This document shows, piece after piece, positions 1 to 9,626 of a stretch of 64,000 nucleotides of DNA (position 1 is its first letter; each line of letters starts with the position of its first letter). The translations under genes were made by a program, and so were the position numbers. Source of the DNA: Bacillus sp. OV166 (lineage in GTDB: Bacteria; Bacillota; Bacilli; Bacillales; Cytobacillaceae); the NCBI RefSeq assembly GCF_900177675.1, contig NZ_FXWM01000001.1:5403001-5467000 (forward strand). Direction: 5' to 3'. Below the pieces are notes generated by a model. It had not been told where the DNA came from and made no database searches. It saw only the letters and a program-made list of their open reading frames with translations.

Positions 1-1060
<1,060 letters not shown>

Positions 1061-1140
1061 GTTGATTAGCTCATTTGTTACGTTGGCTTAGTTTCGTAAT
1101 TGAAACTAAAAATTTTGTTTGTTTGCACGATTTTGTTTGT

Positions 1141-1156
1141 TTAGTTTTCAAAGATC
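1141..1156 (-). promoter_or_regulatory. rrn leader boxA-like antitermination element
   Basis: On the minus strand the leader contains GATCTTTGAAAACTAA about 80 bases before the 16S gene. This matches the boxA-type sequence (ctTTGAAAACTaaa) that precedes Bacillus 16S genes and serves antitermination. A short inverted repeat TTAGTTTC/GAAACTAA follows it. Confidence 0.6.
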
Positions 1157-1188
1157 AATTTTCTCTATCGCTCGTAAGCGACTTTATT

Positions 1189-1218
1189 AATTTAACACAC
1201 CCAACATCTTAATGTCAA
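1189..1218 (-). promoter_or_regulatory. rrn promoter P2
   Basis: Minus strand: TTGACA (1218-1213), an 18-base spacer, then TAAATT (1194-1189), followed by AATAAAGTCGC, which resembles the start region of Bacillus rrn P2 promoters. It lies about 130 bases upstream of the 16S gene. Confidence 0.75.
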
Positions 1219-1273
1219 CAACTTTTTCAAATACTTTTTCCGTTTGTTAACTCTCTCGATGAGGACGAGATTT

Positions 1274-1302
1274 AATATAACATGATAAATTAATGTTTGC
1301 AA
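1274..1302 (-). promoter_or_regulatory. rrn promoter P1
   Basis: Minus strand: TTGCAA (1302-1297), exactly 17 bases, TATATT (1279-1274). It lies about 85 bases upstream of P2, the usual tandem P1/P2 arrangement of Bacillus rRNA operons. Confidence 0.65.
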
Positions 1303-1622
1303 TATAATTTTAAAAGTTTTTTTGAAAAGCTCATTCTTATTACTAAAGTAAGGACCATATAAAAAACAGGGAAATGTAAAACTAATTGTTATAGCCTTTT
1401 TTGATCCTTCTTATCATATAATAAATAGACAGTTATTGATAAATAGTAAACAATTTCCGTAATCATAAAAATATAAGTTCCCACTTGTTCTTCCATTAGA
1501 TACTCGATTATGTGTAGAATCAACATAGGAAAACCTTTAATTTTTCCAATGCTCTATATTTTCTACCACCACAACAAACAAAACTTCAGTCAACAGACTG
1601 TGTAATTGGACGTGAACCTGAG
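1303..1622. other. intergenic region, no gene seen
   Basis: AT-rich spacer between the divergent rrn operon and the MgtC/SapB gene. I see no open frame with a ribosome site, no RNA gene and no convincing terminator. The promoter of the MgtC gene presumably lies here, but no -35/-10 pair with good spacing stood out. Confidence 0.5.
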
Positions 1623-2318
1623 ATGAGTAGTATCGATATCCATATATTAATTAAGTTAGGTGTTTCTGCTATTTTTGGCCTTATTATCGGCCTAGAACGA
1701 GAATTAAAAAGGAAACCAGTTGGACTTAAGACAAGTCTGGTTATCTCGGTTGTGAGTTGTTTGCTGACAATTGTATCGATTGAATCGGCGTATATGTTTC
1801 CCAATTCGGATAATGTTAAAATTACAATGGACCCTCTTCGCTTAGCAGCACAGATTGTTTCAGGAATTGGTTTCTTAGGTGCGGGGGTTATCCTAAGACG
1901 GGGCAATGATAGTATTTCAGGATTAACTACTGCTGCCATGATATGGGGAGCCGCAGGAATTGGCATAGCTGTCGGTGCTGGTTTTTTCATAGAGGCATTT
2001 GTTGGTGTTGCGCTACTTATAATTAGTGTGGAATTTGTTCCATTTTTAATGAAGATCATTGGTCCGAAACAATTACGGGAAAAAGAAGTCATGTTGCACT
2101 TGTTTATTAGAGATCAAAATCAAATTGATAAAGCGATTTCTTTCTTATTAGAAAAAAATTATATTGTTCGTAGACTTAAGATTAAAGATTTAGACAACGG
2201 GGACCATCTTGTTCAAATCTTAGTTGCAGTGGATTACCGTGAAAAGACAACCGATGTGTATTCCTCTGTATCGAATTTAGAAGGTGTTCAGAAAGTTGAA
2301 ATCGAAAGTATTGGCTAG
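1623..2318 (+). CDS. MgtC/SapB family membrane protein
   Basis: A 231-aa protein. The N-terminal two thirds is hydrophobic with about four to five membrane spans and the MgtC/SapB signature: GLIIGLERELKRKPVGLKT near residues 19-37, then SGIGFLGAGVILR near 79-91 and GLTTAAMIWGAAGIGIAVG near 98-116. The last 80 residues form a soluble ACT-like beta/alpha domain (MLHLFIRDQNQIDKAISFL). MgtC proteins are linked to growth at low magnesium and to inhibition of F-type ATPase in Salmonella; the Bacillus homologues (SapB) are poorly understood. The start ATG lacks a strong ribosome site (only ACCTGAG upstream), so the start is less sure than the family. It is monocistronic; a tRNA gene follows. A long reverse frame over it is only its shadow. 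Confidence 0.85.
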   Translation: MSSIDIHILIKLGVSAIFGLIIGLERELKRKPVGLKTSLVISVVSCLLTIVSIESAYMFPNSDNVKITMDPLRLAAQIVSGIGFLGAGVILRRGNDSISGLTTAAMIWGAAGIGIAVGAGFFIEAFVGVALLIISVEFVPFLMKIIGPKQLREKEVMLHLFIRDQNQIDKAISFLLEKNYIVRRLKIKDLDNGDHLVQILVAVDYREKTTDVYSSVSNLEGVQKVEIESIG

Positions 2319-2350
2319 AAAAAAAATTTATGTAAATCCAAAATTTTCTC

Positions 2351-2379
2351 TTGCAAGATAATAGCAATACAGATATAAT
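2351..2379 (+). promoter_or_regulatory. tRNA-Ala promoter
   Basis: TTGCAA at 2351-2356, a 17-base spacer and a perfect TATAAT at 2374-2379, 20 bases before the tRNA. Confidence 0.8.
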
Positions 2380-2399
2380 TTTTCTTGTACCAATAAACT

Positions 2400-2472
<73 letters not shown>

Positions 2473-2481
2473 TATTTCGAA

Positions 2482-2508
2482 AACCTTTGCGCTGCAAGGG
2501 TTTTTTTA
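2482..2508 (+). terminator. tRNA-Ala terminator
   Basis: AACCTTTGC / GCAAGGGTT stem with a three-base loop, followed by seven T. Confidence 0.85.
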
Positions 2509-2814
2509 TTTCTCTGATTTACACAATAACATCCAACCCTCTCCATTATTTCTCCTAATAAATATCCCATGGGTATTTTTACCTTTTTTTAAAATTTCCT
2601 ATTGCAAATTCTCTTCTCAATATAATAAAATCGAAAATGTAATTTAAAAATTTAGAAAAATCTGTATTTAAAGGAGTGAATTGTAAAAAAATTAATTTCT
2701 TCCAGTATAATTCCGCCACAATCTATTTTTCCTCAACAATTGACCAATCAGCATTATCTTTTATTTGACCTCAGATTTGAACAAAGGGTTTTTAAATGAG
2801 AGGGGGAACCTCCA
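2509..2814. other. intergenic region, promoter area of the symporter operon
   Basis: AT-rich stretch without a supported gene. A possible sigma-A promoter is TTGTAA near 2680 with TATAAT near 2705, but its spacer is long (19 bases). The ribosome site AGGGGG at 2801-2806 serves the next gene. Confidence 0.4.
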
Positions 2815-3141
2815 TTGGAGGCAAAAAAAACTAAGGTTAATTCCGAAAGCGATTACACTGCAATTGTTCAATCATCATCATTTCAAAAATTACTCTCCGA
2901 AAAGAAAAAATTCATCGTGCCAATCACCATATTCTTTTTTTGTTTTTATTTTGCATTGCCTGTATTAACTTCCTATTCGACAGTGTTAAATCATAAGTTT
3001 ATCGGAAGTATAACATGGGCATGGGTCTTTGCTTTTTTCCAATTTGTCATGACATGGGTTTTATGTATGCTTTACTCGAAAAAAGCAGCAAGATTTGATG
3101 AATTAGCTAATAAAGTAATCCAAGAAAGGGGGACTAACTAA
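2815..3141 (+). CDS. DUF485 family membrane protein
   Basis: A 108-aa protein read from a TTG start at 2815, chosen because AGGGGG lies eight bases upstream. It has a hydrophilic N-terminus, two membrane spans (about residues 37-57 and 68-88) and a charged tail, the layout of DUF485 proteins (YjcH/YwcB type). DUF485 genes normally sit directly upstream of a sodium:solute symporter for acetate or other short monocarboxylates and are thought to be its accessory partner. The stop codon overlaps the symporter start by one base (TAATG), so the two are translationally coupled. The exact role of DUF485 is not known. Confidence 0.85.
   Translation: MEAKKTKVNSESDYTAIVQSSSFQKLLSEKKKFIVPITIFFFCFYFALPVLTSYSTVLNHKFIGSITWAWVFAFFQFVMTWVLCMLYSKKAARFDELANKVIQERGTN
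2844..2857 (+). promoter_or_regulatory. cre-like site in the 5' coding region
   Basis: CGAAAGCGATTACA fits the CcpA consensus TGNAARCGNWWWCA except for the first base. It lies 30 bases into the DUF485 gene, where a roadblock would repress the symporter operon on preferred sugars. Inferred from the sequence only. Confidence 0.4.
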
Positions 3142-4679
3142 TGAATACAGCTGCATTTACTATGTTTCTATGTATCGTTTTTGTCACGTTAGTGATTACA
3201 TACTACGCTTCAAAACGGACGAAAAATGCAAGTGAGTTCTACACGGCTGGCGGAGGTCTTACTGGCTGGCAAAATGGACTTGCCATCGCTGGGGATTATA
3301 TGTCCGCTGCATCCTTCCTTGGAATTGCTGGGGCAGTCGCCTTAACGGGATTTGATGGCTTCTTTTATAGCATTGGTTTCCTAGTTGCCTATCTTGTTGT
3401 ACTTTATTTGGTCGCTGAACCTCTAAGAAACCTCGGAAAATATACCTTTGCAGATATGATTGCTGCAAGATTTGATGCAAAAAAAGTGCGTGGTTTTGCC
3501 GCCATGAACACGGTAACCATTTCGATTTTTTACATGATTGCTCAGCTAGTTGGTGCAGGTGCACTTATCAAATTATTATTAGGCTTAGAATATACCACAT
3601 CCGTTTTAATTGTTGGCGTACTAATGACTGTATATGTTATTTTTGGAGGAATGCATGCAACAAGCTGGGTCCAAATCATTAAAGCCGTTCTATTAATGGG
3701 TGGTACCTTAGTCATTTCTATTATTGTTTTTGCCAAATTTAACTGGAGTATTACCGATATGTTTGCGCAAATGAAAACTGCAACACCATTAAAGGACACT
3801 TTCCTAAATCCTGGCGTAAAATACAAAATTGGTCTTGATACGATTTCCTTAAACATGGGATTAGTCCTAGGAACAGCAGGTCTGCCCCATATTCTTGTTC
3901 GGTTCTTTACGGTAAAGGATGCAAAAACAGCTCGTTCCTCAGTTGTATATGCCACATGGATCATTGGGATTTTTTACGTTATGACCATTTTTCTTGGCTT
4001 CGGTGCGGCAGCTTTTGTAGGTAACAGTACAATTGTTGCAGCTAATCCGGCAGGGAATATGGCTGCTCCGCTTTTAGCCCAAGCTCTTGGTGGAAATATG
4101 TTATTTGCTTTTATTTCAGCAGTCGCTTTTGCAACTATTCTAGCTGTTGTTGCTGGCCTTGTTCTGACAGCTGCCTCAGCGTTTGCCCATGATTTCTATA
4201 ACGTTATCCTTAAAAAGGGAAAAGCAACAGAAAAGCAGCAAGTGGGTATGGCACGCTGGGCAGCAGTTGGAGTTTCTGTCATATCTATTATACTTGCCTT
4301 AGGTGCACAAACTCTTAATGTCGCCTTCTTAGTTTCACTTGCCTTTGCCGTCGCAGCGAGTGCAAATTTACCTGTTATTCTGTATACAATTTACTGGAAA
4401 CGCTTTAATACAACCGGTGCTGTTTGGGCTATGGTGGTTGGGCTTATTTCAGCAATCGGCTTGGTGCTAGTCAGCCCGAATGTTTTCAGCCCTGAAGTTG
4501 GAAAAGCTATTTTTGTAGGTGAGCCTTGGTTCCCGTATACAACTCCAGGAATTGTTTCTATTCCACTCGGATTTATTGCGGGCTATCTTGGAACTATTTT
4601 CTCAAGCCAAAAAGCCGATGTAAAAAGATATGAGGAAGTACTGGTTAAATCGAATACTGGCATTAGAATTGGTAGTTAA
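3141..4679 (+). CDS. sodium:solute symporter, acetate/monocarboxylate type (ActP/YwcA-like)
   Basis: A 512-aa integral membrane protein of the SSS family with about 13 spans. Seen: TYYASKRTKNASEFYTAGGG near residues 19-38, typical of the cation/acetate branch; AGDYMSAASFLGIAG near 50-64, the Na+ site region; and LGTAGLPHILVRFFTV near 244-259, also conserved in ActP proteins. It is expected to take up acetate, pyruvate or a similar short acid with Na+ or H+. The upstream overlapping DUF485 gene is the usual partner and supports the assignment. The exact substrate cannot be told from sequence. Confidence 0.88.
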   Translation: MNTAAFTMFLCIVFVTLVITYYASKRTKNASEFYTAGGGLTGWQNGLAIAGDYMSAASFLGIAGAVALTGFDGFFYSIGFLVAYLVVLYLVAEPLRNLGKYTFADMIAARFDAKKVRGFAAMNTVTISIFYMIAQLVGAGALIKLLLGLEYTTSVLIVGVLMTVYVIFGGMHATSWVQIIKAVLLMGGTLVISIIVFAKFNWSITDMFAQMKTATPLKDTFLNPGVKYKIGLDTISLNMGLVLGTAGLPHILVRFFTVKDAKTARSSVVYATWIIGIFYVMTIFLGFGAAAFVGNSTIVAANPAGNMAAPLLAQALGGNMLFAFISAVAFATILAVVAGLVLTAASAFAHDFYNVILKKGKATEKQQVGMARWAAVGVSVISIILALGAQTLNVAFLVSLAFAVAASANLPVILYTIYWKRFNTTGAVWAMVVGLISAIGLVLVSPNVFSPEVGKAIFVGEPWFPYTTPGIVSIPLGFIAGYLGTIFSSQKADVKRYEEVLVKSNTGIRIGS

Positions 4680-4686
4680 ATAAACG

Positions 4687-4720
4687 AATGGGACTGAATC
4701 ATTTTCAGTCCCATTTGTTT
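4687..4720. terminator. bidirectional terminator
   Basis: Stem AATGGGACTGAA (4687-4698) / TTCAGTCCCATT (4704-4715) followed by TGTTTT. It sits between the convergent symporter and helicase genes and can serve both. Confidence 0.8.
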
Positions 4721-4732
4721 TAAAAATGTATA

Positions 4733-6073
4733 TTATCTTGGTCCTTTTCTTCCTGAACCTGTTTTCGTACTGTTTCTTCCTGACGTAACGGTTTGGGACC
4801 TTCTTTCAGAGTTGCTTCTTCCTCCAGACCTATTTTCCCTTCTACCTGTATCGTTTCGATTTCGTGATGTGCTTGTTATTGCTTTACTCATTCCACGTTT
4901 ATCTTTATGAACTGTATTACGTTCTTTTTTAACGTCTTCTGTTTCGGATTTCTCTTCGCTATTACTCATATTTTGTTTTGGAATGATGATGTTTAACTCT
5001 TGTTCAATCGTTTCAAGCATAGACCTGTCCGCCGAAGAATAAAAGGTAATTGCAAGACCTGTCATTCCAGCTCTGCCTGTTCGGCCAATTCGATGAACAT
5101 AACTGTCAGCATCTTCAGGGATATCATAATTAAATACATGCGTGACGCCTTCAACATCTAGTCCTCTCGCAGCCACATCTGTAGCAATTAACAATTGCAC
5201 TTCGGCATCCCTAAAACGCTTCATCACTCGTTCTCTCTTCGCTTGAGACAAATCACCATGCAATTCATCGCAAGAAAAGCCGTTTGCTTTCAGGACATCA
5301 AAAAGTTTACTTACTCTTCGTTTCGTCCGACAAAAAACTACCGCTAAATAGGGACGATAAGTTTCCACTAATTGAATAAGCGTGGCTTGTTTAGCACGAT
5401 CCGTTGTATGAATCGCAATCTGCTTAACATTTTCAGCCGGACCTTGTGTTTTTTCTACTTGAATATATTCAGGATCACGCATATGCTTTTTTGCTAGTTT
5501 GCGAATTTCAGGCGGCATCGTTGCTGAAAACAGCATCGTTTGCCTGCTTGCTGGAGTTTCTCTGATAATATCCTCCACTTCATTAAGAAAGCCTATATGG
5601 AGCATTTGGTCTGCTTCGTCTAAAACTAGGAAAGATATTTCCGATAAACGGATGGTTTCTCTTCTAATATGATCTAAAAGTCGGCCAGGAGTCCCAACAA
5701 CAATTTGCATTCCCCTCTTTAATTTTTTTAACTGTTTATCGACATCCTGCCCGCCATAGACTGCCAGGACATCTAAACCATTAATGCCTGCTATCAATTT
5801 TTCAAATTCATCTGTAATTTGCAGTGCTAATTCTCTAGTTGGAGTCACGATAAGCGCTTGAACCTGTTCTGCTTCATAATTAATTTTTTCAAGGATTGGT
5901 AGAATAAAAGCAAACGTCTTCCCTGTTCCCGTTTGCGCCTGTGCAATTATATCGTTACCATTCATCACAAATGGAATCGCTTGTTCTTGAATCGGTGTCG
6001 GTTTTGCTATACCGTGGCCGCGTAATTTATTCACTAATGTTTCTGAAATACCCAATTTTAAAAAATCTGACAA
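4733..6073 (-). CDS. DEAD-box ATP-dependent RNA helicase
   Basis: A superfamily 2 RNA helicase. In order: Q motif ([11 protein letters not shown]), Walker [28 protein letters not shown] box [12 protein letters not shown] motif LFSATMPP, then the C-terminal domain with ARGLDVEGV and [10 protein letters not shown]. The tail of about 90 residues is basic and rich in R, G, S and N, typical of an RNA-binding tail. It probably unwinds structured RNA in ribosome assembly or mRNA decay, like CshA/CshB. I start it at TTG 6073, giving (M)[10 protein letters not shown], because AGTAGGGG lies just upstream; an in-frame ATG at 6106 would add 11 residues but has no ribosome site. Which Csh-type paralogue it is cannot be decided here. 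Confidence 0.9.
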   Translation of the reverse strand: MSDFLKLGISETLVNKLRGHGIAKPTPIQEQAIPFVMNGNDIIAQAQTGTGKTFAFILPILEKINYEAEQVQALIVTPTRELALQITDEFEKLIAGINGLDVLAVYGGQDVDKQLKKLKRGMQIVVGTPGRLLDHIRRETIRLSEISFLVLDEADQMLHIGFLNEVEDIIRETPASRQTMLFSATMPPEIRKLAKKHMRDPEYIQVEKTQGPAENVKQIAIHTTDRAKQATLIQLVETYRPYLAVVFCRTKRRVSKLFDVLKANGFSCDELHGDLSQAKRERVMKRFRDAEVQLLIATDVAARGLDVEGVTHVFNYDIPEDADSYVHRIGRTGRAGMTGLAITFYSSADRSMLETIEQELNIIIPKQNMSNSEEKSETEDVKKERNTVHKDKRGMSKAITSTSRNRNDTGRRENRSGGRSNSERRSQTVTSGRNSTKTGSGRKGPR

Positions 6074-6189
6074 AAAAACCCCTACTTTCATTTTTAACCT
6101 ATCCATTTATTTTGATTGTTTATCATTCCAATTGCAAATATACTTTTCCTGCCGTTATTCAAAAAAATATATAAATGTTCAGACATCAG

Positions 6190-6218
6190 TTGCCTTTTTC
6201 TTTTAAAACAACTATAAT
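6190..6218 (+). promoter_or_regulatory. sigma-A promoter of the serine hydrolase gene
   Basis: TTGCCT at 6190-6195, a 17-base spacer and TATAAT at 6213-6218, about 70 bases before the start codon. Confidence 0.6.
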
Positions 6219-6286
6219 TTTTGTATCACAATATAATACCAACTTATTTCATCGGAATAGTAAACTTTGGAGGTGGAGAATATAAT

Positions 6287-6859
6287 ATGAACCAAAACAG
6301 TTTTCTCATCATGCATGGCCTAGGCGGGAGCGGACCTGATCATTGGCAAACATGGCTGGCTCAAGAATTAACACAAAGGAATCATCATGTTTGTTACCCA
6401 ACTTTCTCTAACTTTGATTTACCTAATAAGAAAGTCTGGTTGGAGGAACTGTCCACTACGATAAAGACGATTCCTGAGGAAAATAACTTAACGATTATCA
6501 CACACAGTCTAGGATGTTTGCTTTTGCTTCATTATGCCTCTACTCTAAACAAACAAATTGCCAAACAAGTTATACTCGTTGCACCGCCATCTCCATCACA
6601 TATTCTCACTGAAGCGAAATCCTTCTATCCGGTACCGCTGGATGGAAACCATTTAATGCGAACATCTGCGGAAACATTATTTGTCCATTCATCCAATGAT
6701 CCCTATTGCAGTTTGGACGATTCAAAAAACTATTTAAATCTCGGGCTACCTTCCGTTACCATACCAAATGCTGGTCATATTAATACGAAGTCAGGACACG
6801 GGGAATGGCCATGGATCTTAGATTTATGTCTTTCTCGTAAAGAAATTGTTCAATATTGA
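6287..6859 (+). CDS. RBBP9/YdeN family serine hydrolase
   Basis: 190 aa when started at ATG 6287, which follows GGAGGTGGAG; an upstream in-frame ATG at 6221 would include the ribosome site and is rejected. Alpha/beta hydrolase fold: the MHGLGGSGPDHWQTWL oxyanion region is near residue 10, the nucleophile motif THSLGC near residue 73, the acid in HSSNDPYC and the catalytic histidine in NAGHINTKSGHGEWP. This matches the PF06821 (RBBP9, B. subtilis YdeN) family of small cytosolic serine hydrolases, whose substrates are unknown. It is monocistronic, with its own promoter and terminator. Confidence 0.85.
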   Translation: MNQNSFLIMHGLGGSGPDHWQTWLAQELTQRNHHVCYPTFSNFDLPNKKVWLEELSTTIKTIPEENNLTIITHSLGCLLLLHYASTLNKQIAKQVILVAPPSPSHILTEAKSFYPVPLDGNHLMRTSAETLFVHSSNDPYCSLDDSKNYLNLGLPSVTIPNAGHINTKSGHGEWPWILDLCLSRKEIVQY

Positions 6860-6860
6860 T

Positions 6861-6895
6861 AAAAAGAAGGAGTGAGACATCACTCCTTCTTTTTA
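6861..6895 (+). terminator. terminator
   Basis: AAAAAGAAGGAGTGA (6861-6875) / TCACTCCTTCTTTTT (6880-6894), a perfect 15-bp stem with a four-base loop that ends in T. Confidence 0.85.
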
Positions 6896-6995
6896 TTGAC
6901 GTTTCTTCCATTCTAAGCCATTATATAAATTAATTTTATCTGTTTTATCAATCACAATTAATCGATAATATAAATATTTCAAGGAGGAAATACAT

Positions 6996-7904
6996 TTGGA
7001 TTTGCATCAGTTGTATGTTTTTACAAAAGTGGTTGAACACAAAAGCTTTTCAAAAGCAGCAGATGATATTTTTTTAAGTCAATCAACCGTTAGCTCTCAC
7101 ATCCAAGCATTAGAAAAGATGTTAAATATGAATCTTTTTGATCGTGTCGGAAGAGAAAGTATTCTTACACCTCAAGGGGAACGCTTATATCAGTGGGCAC
7201 TCAAGCTTTTGCTCATTAAGGACCAAGCATTGCTTGACCTAAAAGAGGGGATGACAGACCTCCGTGGAATGATAAGGATCGCAGCGAGCTCTGTTCCTGG
7301 GCAATTTATGGTTCCGCGAATGGTCAAGCAATTTAGAGTACAGTATCCTGAAGCGACGTTTCATATCAATCAATCTTCCTCAAAAATTGTGGCCGAAAAG
7401 GTTTTAAATGGATCTGTTGATGTTGGGATATTGGGTGATAAATACGAAAACGACAAACTTCACTATATTCCTTTATTAAAAGAAAAGCTAGTCTTAATTA
7501 CATCGAACCAAAACGAGATTGTGGGACCTGTCAATATCGAGGAGGTTTTAGATTATCCATTTGTGATGCGTAATTCTAGCTCAGGAACGAATGCTCTTTT
7601 GGAACGTTTCCTTAAGAAAATGAAGATTCATAAGGACAAATTAAATATCATTGCTTATACAGAAAGCGGTCAGAGTTTAATGCAATTTGTCCTACAAGAT
7701 ATTGGCATTTCGATTATATCTGAAATTGCAGCAAGCGAATATTCCTCTAAAAATATGCTTAAGATGCATGATATAAATGGCTTTGATGACGAAAGATATT
7801 TTTATCTTGTTTACAACATTAATAAAACGCAATCACTCCTATCAAAATTATTTATTGAAGGTGCCTTGGATTTGGTTAACGGGGACCCACATAAATTGGA
7901 CTAA
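6996..7904 (+). CDS. LysR-family transcriptional regulator
   Basis: A 302-aa LTTR starting at TTG 6996, eight bases after AAGGAGG. The N-terminal winged helix (MDLHQLYVFTKVVEHKSFSK, then QSTVSSHIQALE near residues 30-41, LFDRVGRESILTPQGE) is followed by a periplasmic-binding-like effector domain from about residue 90 (GMIRIAASSVPGQFMVPRM). It most resembles the CysL / selenium-metabolism-associated group of LysR proteins. It is followed convergently by the acyl-CoA ligase; the target genes are not evident, and no divergent partner lies within 100 bases upstream. Confidence 0.88.
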   Translation: MDLHQLYVFTKVVEHKSFSKAADDIFLSQSTVSSHIQALEKMLNMNLFDRVGRESILTPQGERLYQWALKLLLIKDQALLDLKEGMTDLRGMIRIAASSVPGQFMVPRMVKQFRVQYPEATFHINQSSSKIVAEKVLNGSVDVGILGDKYENDKLHYIPLLKEKLVLITSNQNEIVGPVNIEEVLDYPFVMRNSSSGTNALLERFLKKMKIHKDKLNIIAYTESGQSLMQFVLQDIGISIISEIAASEYSSKNMLKMHDINGFDDERYFYLVYNINKTQSLLSKLFIEGALDLVNGDPHKLD

Positions 7905-7988
7905 GAAAGTTCTCAACCCACTTTGTTGTGTTTATGGTTTGAGGATCATTTTAATACAATCTTCCCCCTCGTATCTAACACCACGAAA

Positions 7989-8015
7989 AAAGGGAGAACG
8001 GTTTGTTCTCCCTTT
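7989..8015. terminator. bidirectional terminator at a convergent gene end
   Basis: AAAGGGAGAAC (7989-7999) / GTTCTCCCTTT (8005-8015). It overlaps the stop codon of the minus-strand ligase and separates it from the plus-strand LysR gene. The T-tracts are short on both sides. Confidence 0.55.
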
Positions 8016-9513
8016 AAATGATCGTGCTCATTTCCTTTAATTTCTTTTTATCTATTTTTCCCACATGGGTTTTTGGCAGTTCTTCTAAGAAAATGAATCG
8101 CTTTGGAATTTTGTATCGACCTAATTTATGCTCGCAATAAGGTCTCAATTCTTCCTCTCCTACAGTTGAAGAGTCTTTTAACACAATAAAGGCGGTTACA
8201 ATTTCGCCCCATTTTTTATCCGGCAATCCGAGGACTGCGACCTCATCTATGTCTGGGAGTTCCGCGAGCCATTGCTCTATTTCAAGCGGATATACATTCT
8301 CTCCGCCTGTGATAATCATATCTTTCTTCCGGCCGACAATATAATAGAAGCCTTCTTCATCCCTTTTGGCTAAATCCCCTGTATGAATCCAGCCCTCCAT
8401 CAACGTTTCCGATGTTGCTTGTTCATTATTCCAATAAAACGAAAAGGCATGTTTCCCTTTAATTAATAGTTCACCAACCTCATTGTTTTTTGCTTCTCGA
8501 CCATCTGGCTTTACTAATTTTATCGAATTAAACAGCATCGGTTTACCGACAGACCCACGTTTTATACGGGCATCTTCCGGGCTAATATAAAAATTATTCG
8601 GCCCTGCTTCCGTTAGCCCATACCCCTCTTTAAAGGCTAACCCCTTTTTTTGAAAAGCCTCATATATTTGTAAAGGACAGGGCGCGGCACCTGATAAAAA
8701 GATTTTCATTGTCGGAAAATCGCTGCCTTGAAAGTCATCGGTTTGAATGAGTAAATGATACATGGTAGGCACCAAGAGAATAATCGTACAGCGATGACGA
8801 TTGATGGATTCCACTGCCTTTTGTCCGGTAAATTGATCGCCTATAACAACAGTTCCACCAATCATAAGGACAGGGATACTAAGCGCATTTATTCCACCCG
8901 TATGAAACATCGGTAAATAATTTACCGTAACATCCTCAGCTGTTAAGCTCCAACTTATTATTGTGTTCATTCCATTCCATAAGATTGACTGATGACTTAA
9001 CACTACACCCTTAGGTTTACCGGTTGTTCCCCCTGTATAAATCATCGCCAACGGGTCGGTTTCAATGATATCTTCTGTAAAACTATCTCTAATTGGATAC
9101 GAAGAAATTTCAAGATAATTTTCTGCTCTAATTAAAAAGGAATTCGGGCAAACGTTGGTTAATTGTTCGTAGATCGTCTCAAATTGCTGATGGATTCCAA
9201 TTAACACGGGTGTACAATCCTGCAATATTTCGCTGATCTCATGCTGAGATAATCGCCAATTCAGAGGAACCAAGATGGCTCCCATTTTTCCACAGGCAAA
9301 TAATAAATCAAAATAGCTAATATCATTAGGTGATAAAAGGGCAACCCGATCGCCCTTTCTAACACCTTGGGACAGGAGCCAGCTTGCTACAGACTTTGCA
9401 CGTTCATTTACTTCTTTAAACGTCCAAGCTTGGTTTGTTTTTTCATCTATAATTGCATCCTTTTCCGGAGATAATCTTGCTCTATTATTAAGCCAATCCA
9501 GTTCCCACCTCAC
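8014..9513 (-). CDS. AMP-forming acyl-CoA ligase
   Basis: A 499-aa ANL-superfamily enzyme with a GTG start preceded by AAGGAGC. Motifs in order: P-loop MIYTGGTTGKPKGVV near residues 157-171, FHTGG, the GYGLTEAGP adenine loop, the HTGDLAKRDEEGFYYIVGR hinge region and the C-terminal KTHVGKIDKK with its catalytic lysine. It activates a carboxylic acid to the acyl-AMP and then the CoA thioester. The chain length or ring type of the acid cannot be read off. It stands 113 bases after the hydrolase of the same strand and has its own promoter with the same TGTAAC repeats as the transporter operon, so it probably belongs to the same pathway. Confidence 0.85.
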   Translation of the reverse strand: MRWELDWLNNRARLSPEKDAIIDEKTNQAWTFKEVNERAKSVASWLLSQGVRKGDRVALLSPNDISYFDLLFACGKMGAILVPLNWRLSQHEISEILQDCTPVLIGIHQQFETIYEQLTNVCPNSFLIRAENYLEISSYPIRDSFTEDIIETDPLAMIYTGGTTGKPKGVVLSHQSILWNGMNTIISWSLTAEDVTVNYLPMFHTGGINALSIPVLMIGGTVVIGDQFTGQKAVESINRHRCTIILLVPTMYHLLIQTDDFQGSDFPTMKIFLSGAAPCPLQIYEAFQKKGLAFKEGYGLTEAGPNNFYISPEDARIKRGSVGKPMLFNSIKLVKPDGREAKNNEVGELLIKGKHAFSFYWNNEQATSETLMEGWIHTGDLAKRDEEGFYYIVGRKKDMIITGGENVYPLEIEQWLAELPDIDEVAVLGLPDKKWGEIVTAFIVLKDSSTVGEEELRPYCEHKLGRYKIPKRFIFLEELPKTHVGKIDKKKLKEMSTII

Positions 9514-9546
9514 CGAATAATCGCTCCTTCACTACTAGATGCAACT

Positions 9547-9580
9547 ATCTTACTTATTTCCGGTTACAAGGGAGTTACAT
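9547..9580 (-). promoter_or_regulatory. putative SARP-type activator repeats and promoter of the acyl-CoA ligase
   Basis: Minus strand: ATGTAAC (9580-9574), four bases, TTGTAAC (9569-9563), ten bases, TAAGAT (9552-9547). The two heptamers have an 11-base period and lie where a -35 box would be. The same layout precedes the binding-protein gene at 16481-16514. SARP regulators bind such heptamer direct repeats. Visible in sequence; function inferred. Confidence 0.55.
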
Positions 9581-9626
9581 AATCAGACTCTATTATCGAA
9601 TATGAATGGTTATCGACACATTTTTC

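Noticed and set aside
1586-2092. 168-codon minus-strand frame
   Set aside because: Exact shadow of the MgtC/SapB gene; low-complexity translation and no ribosome site.
7777-8040. 87-codon plus-strand frame overlapping the LysR gene end
   Set aside because: Out-of-frame shadow running through a terminator.
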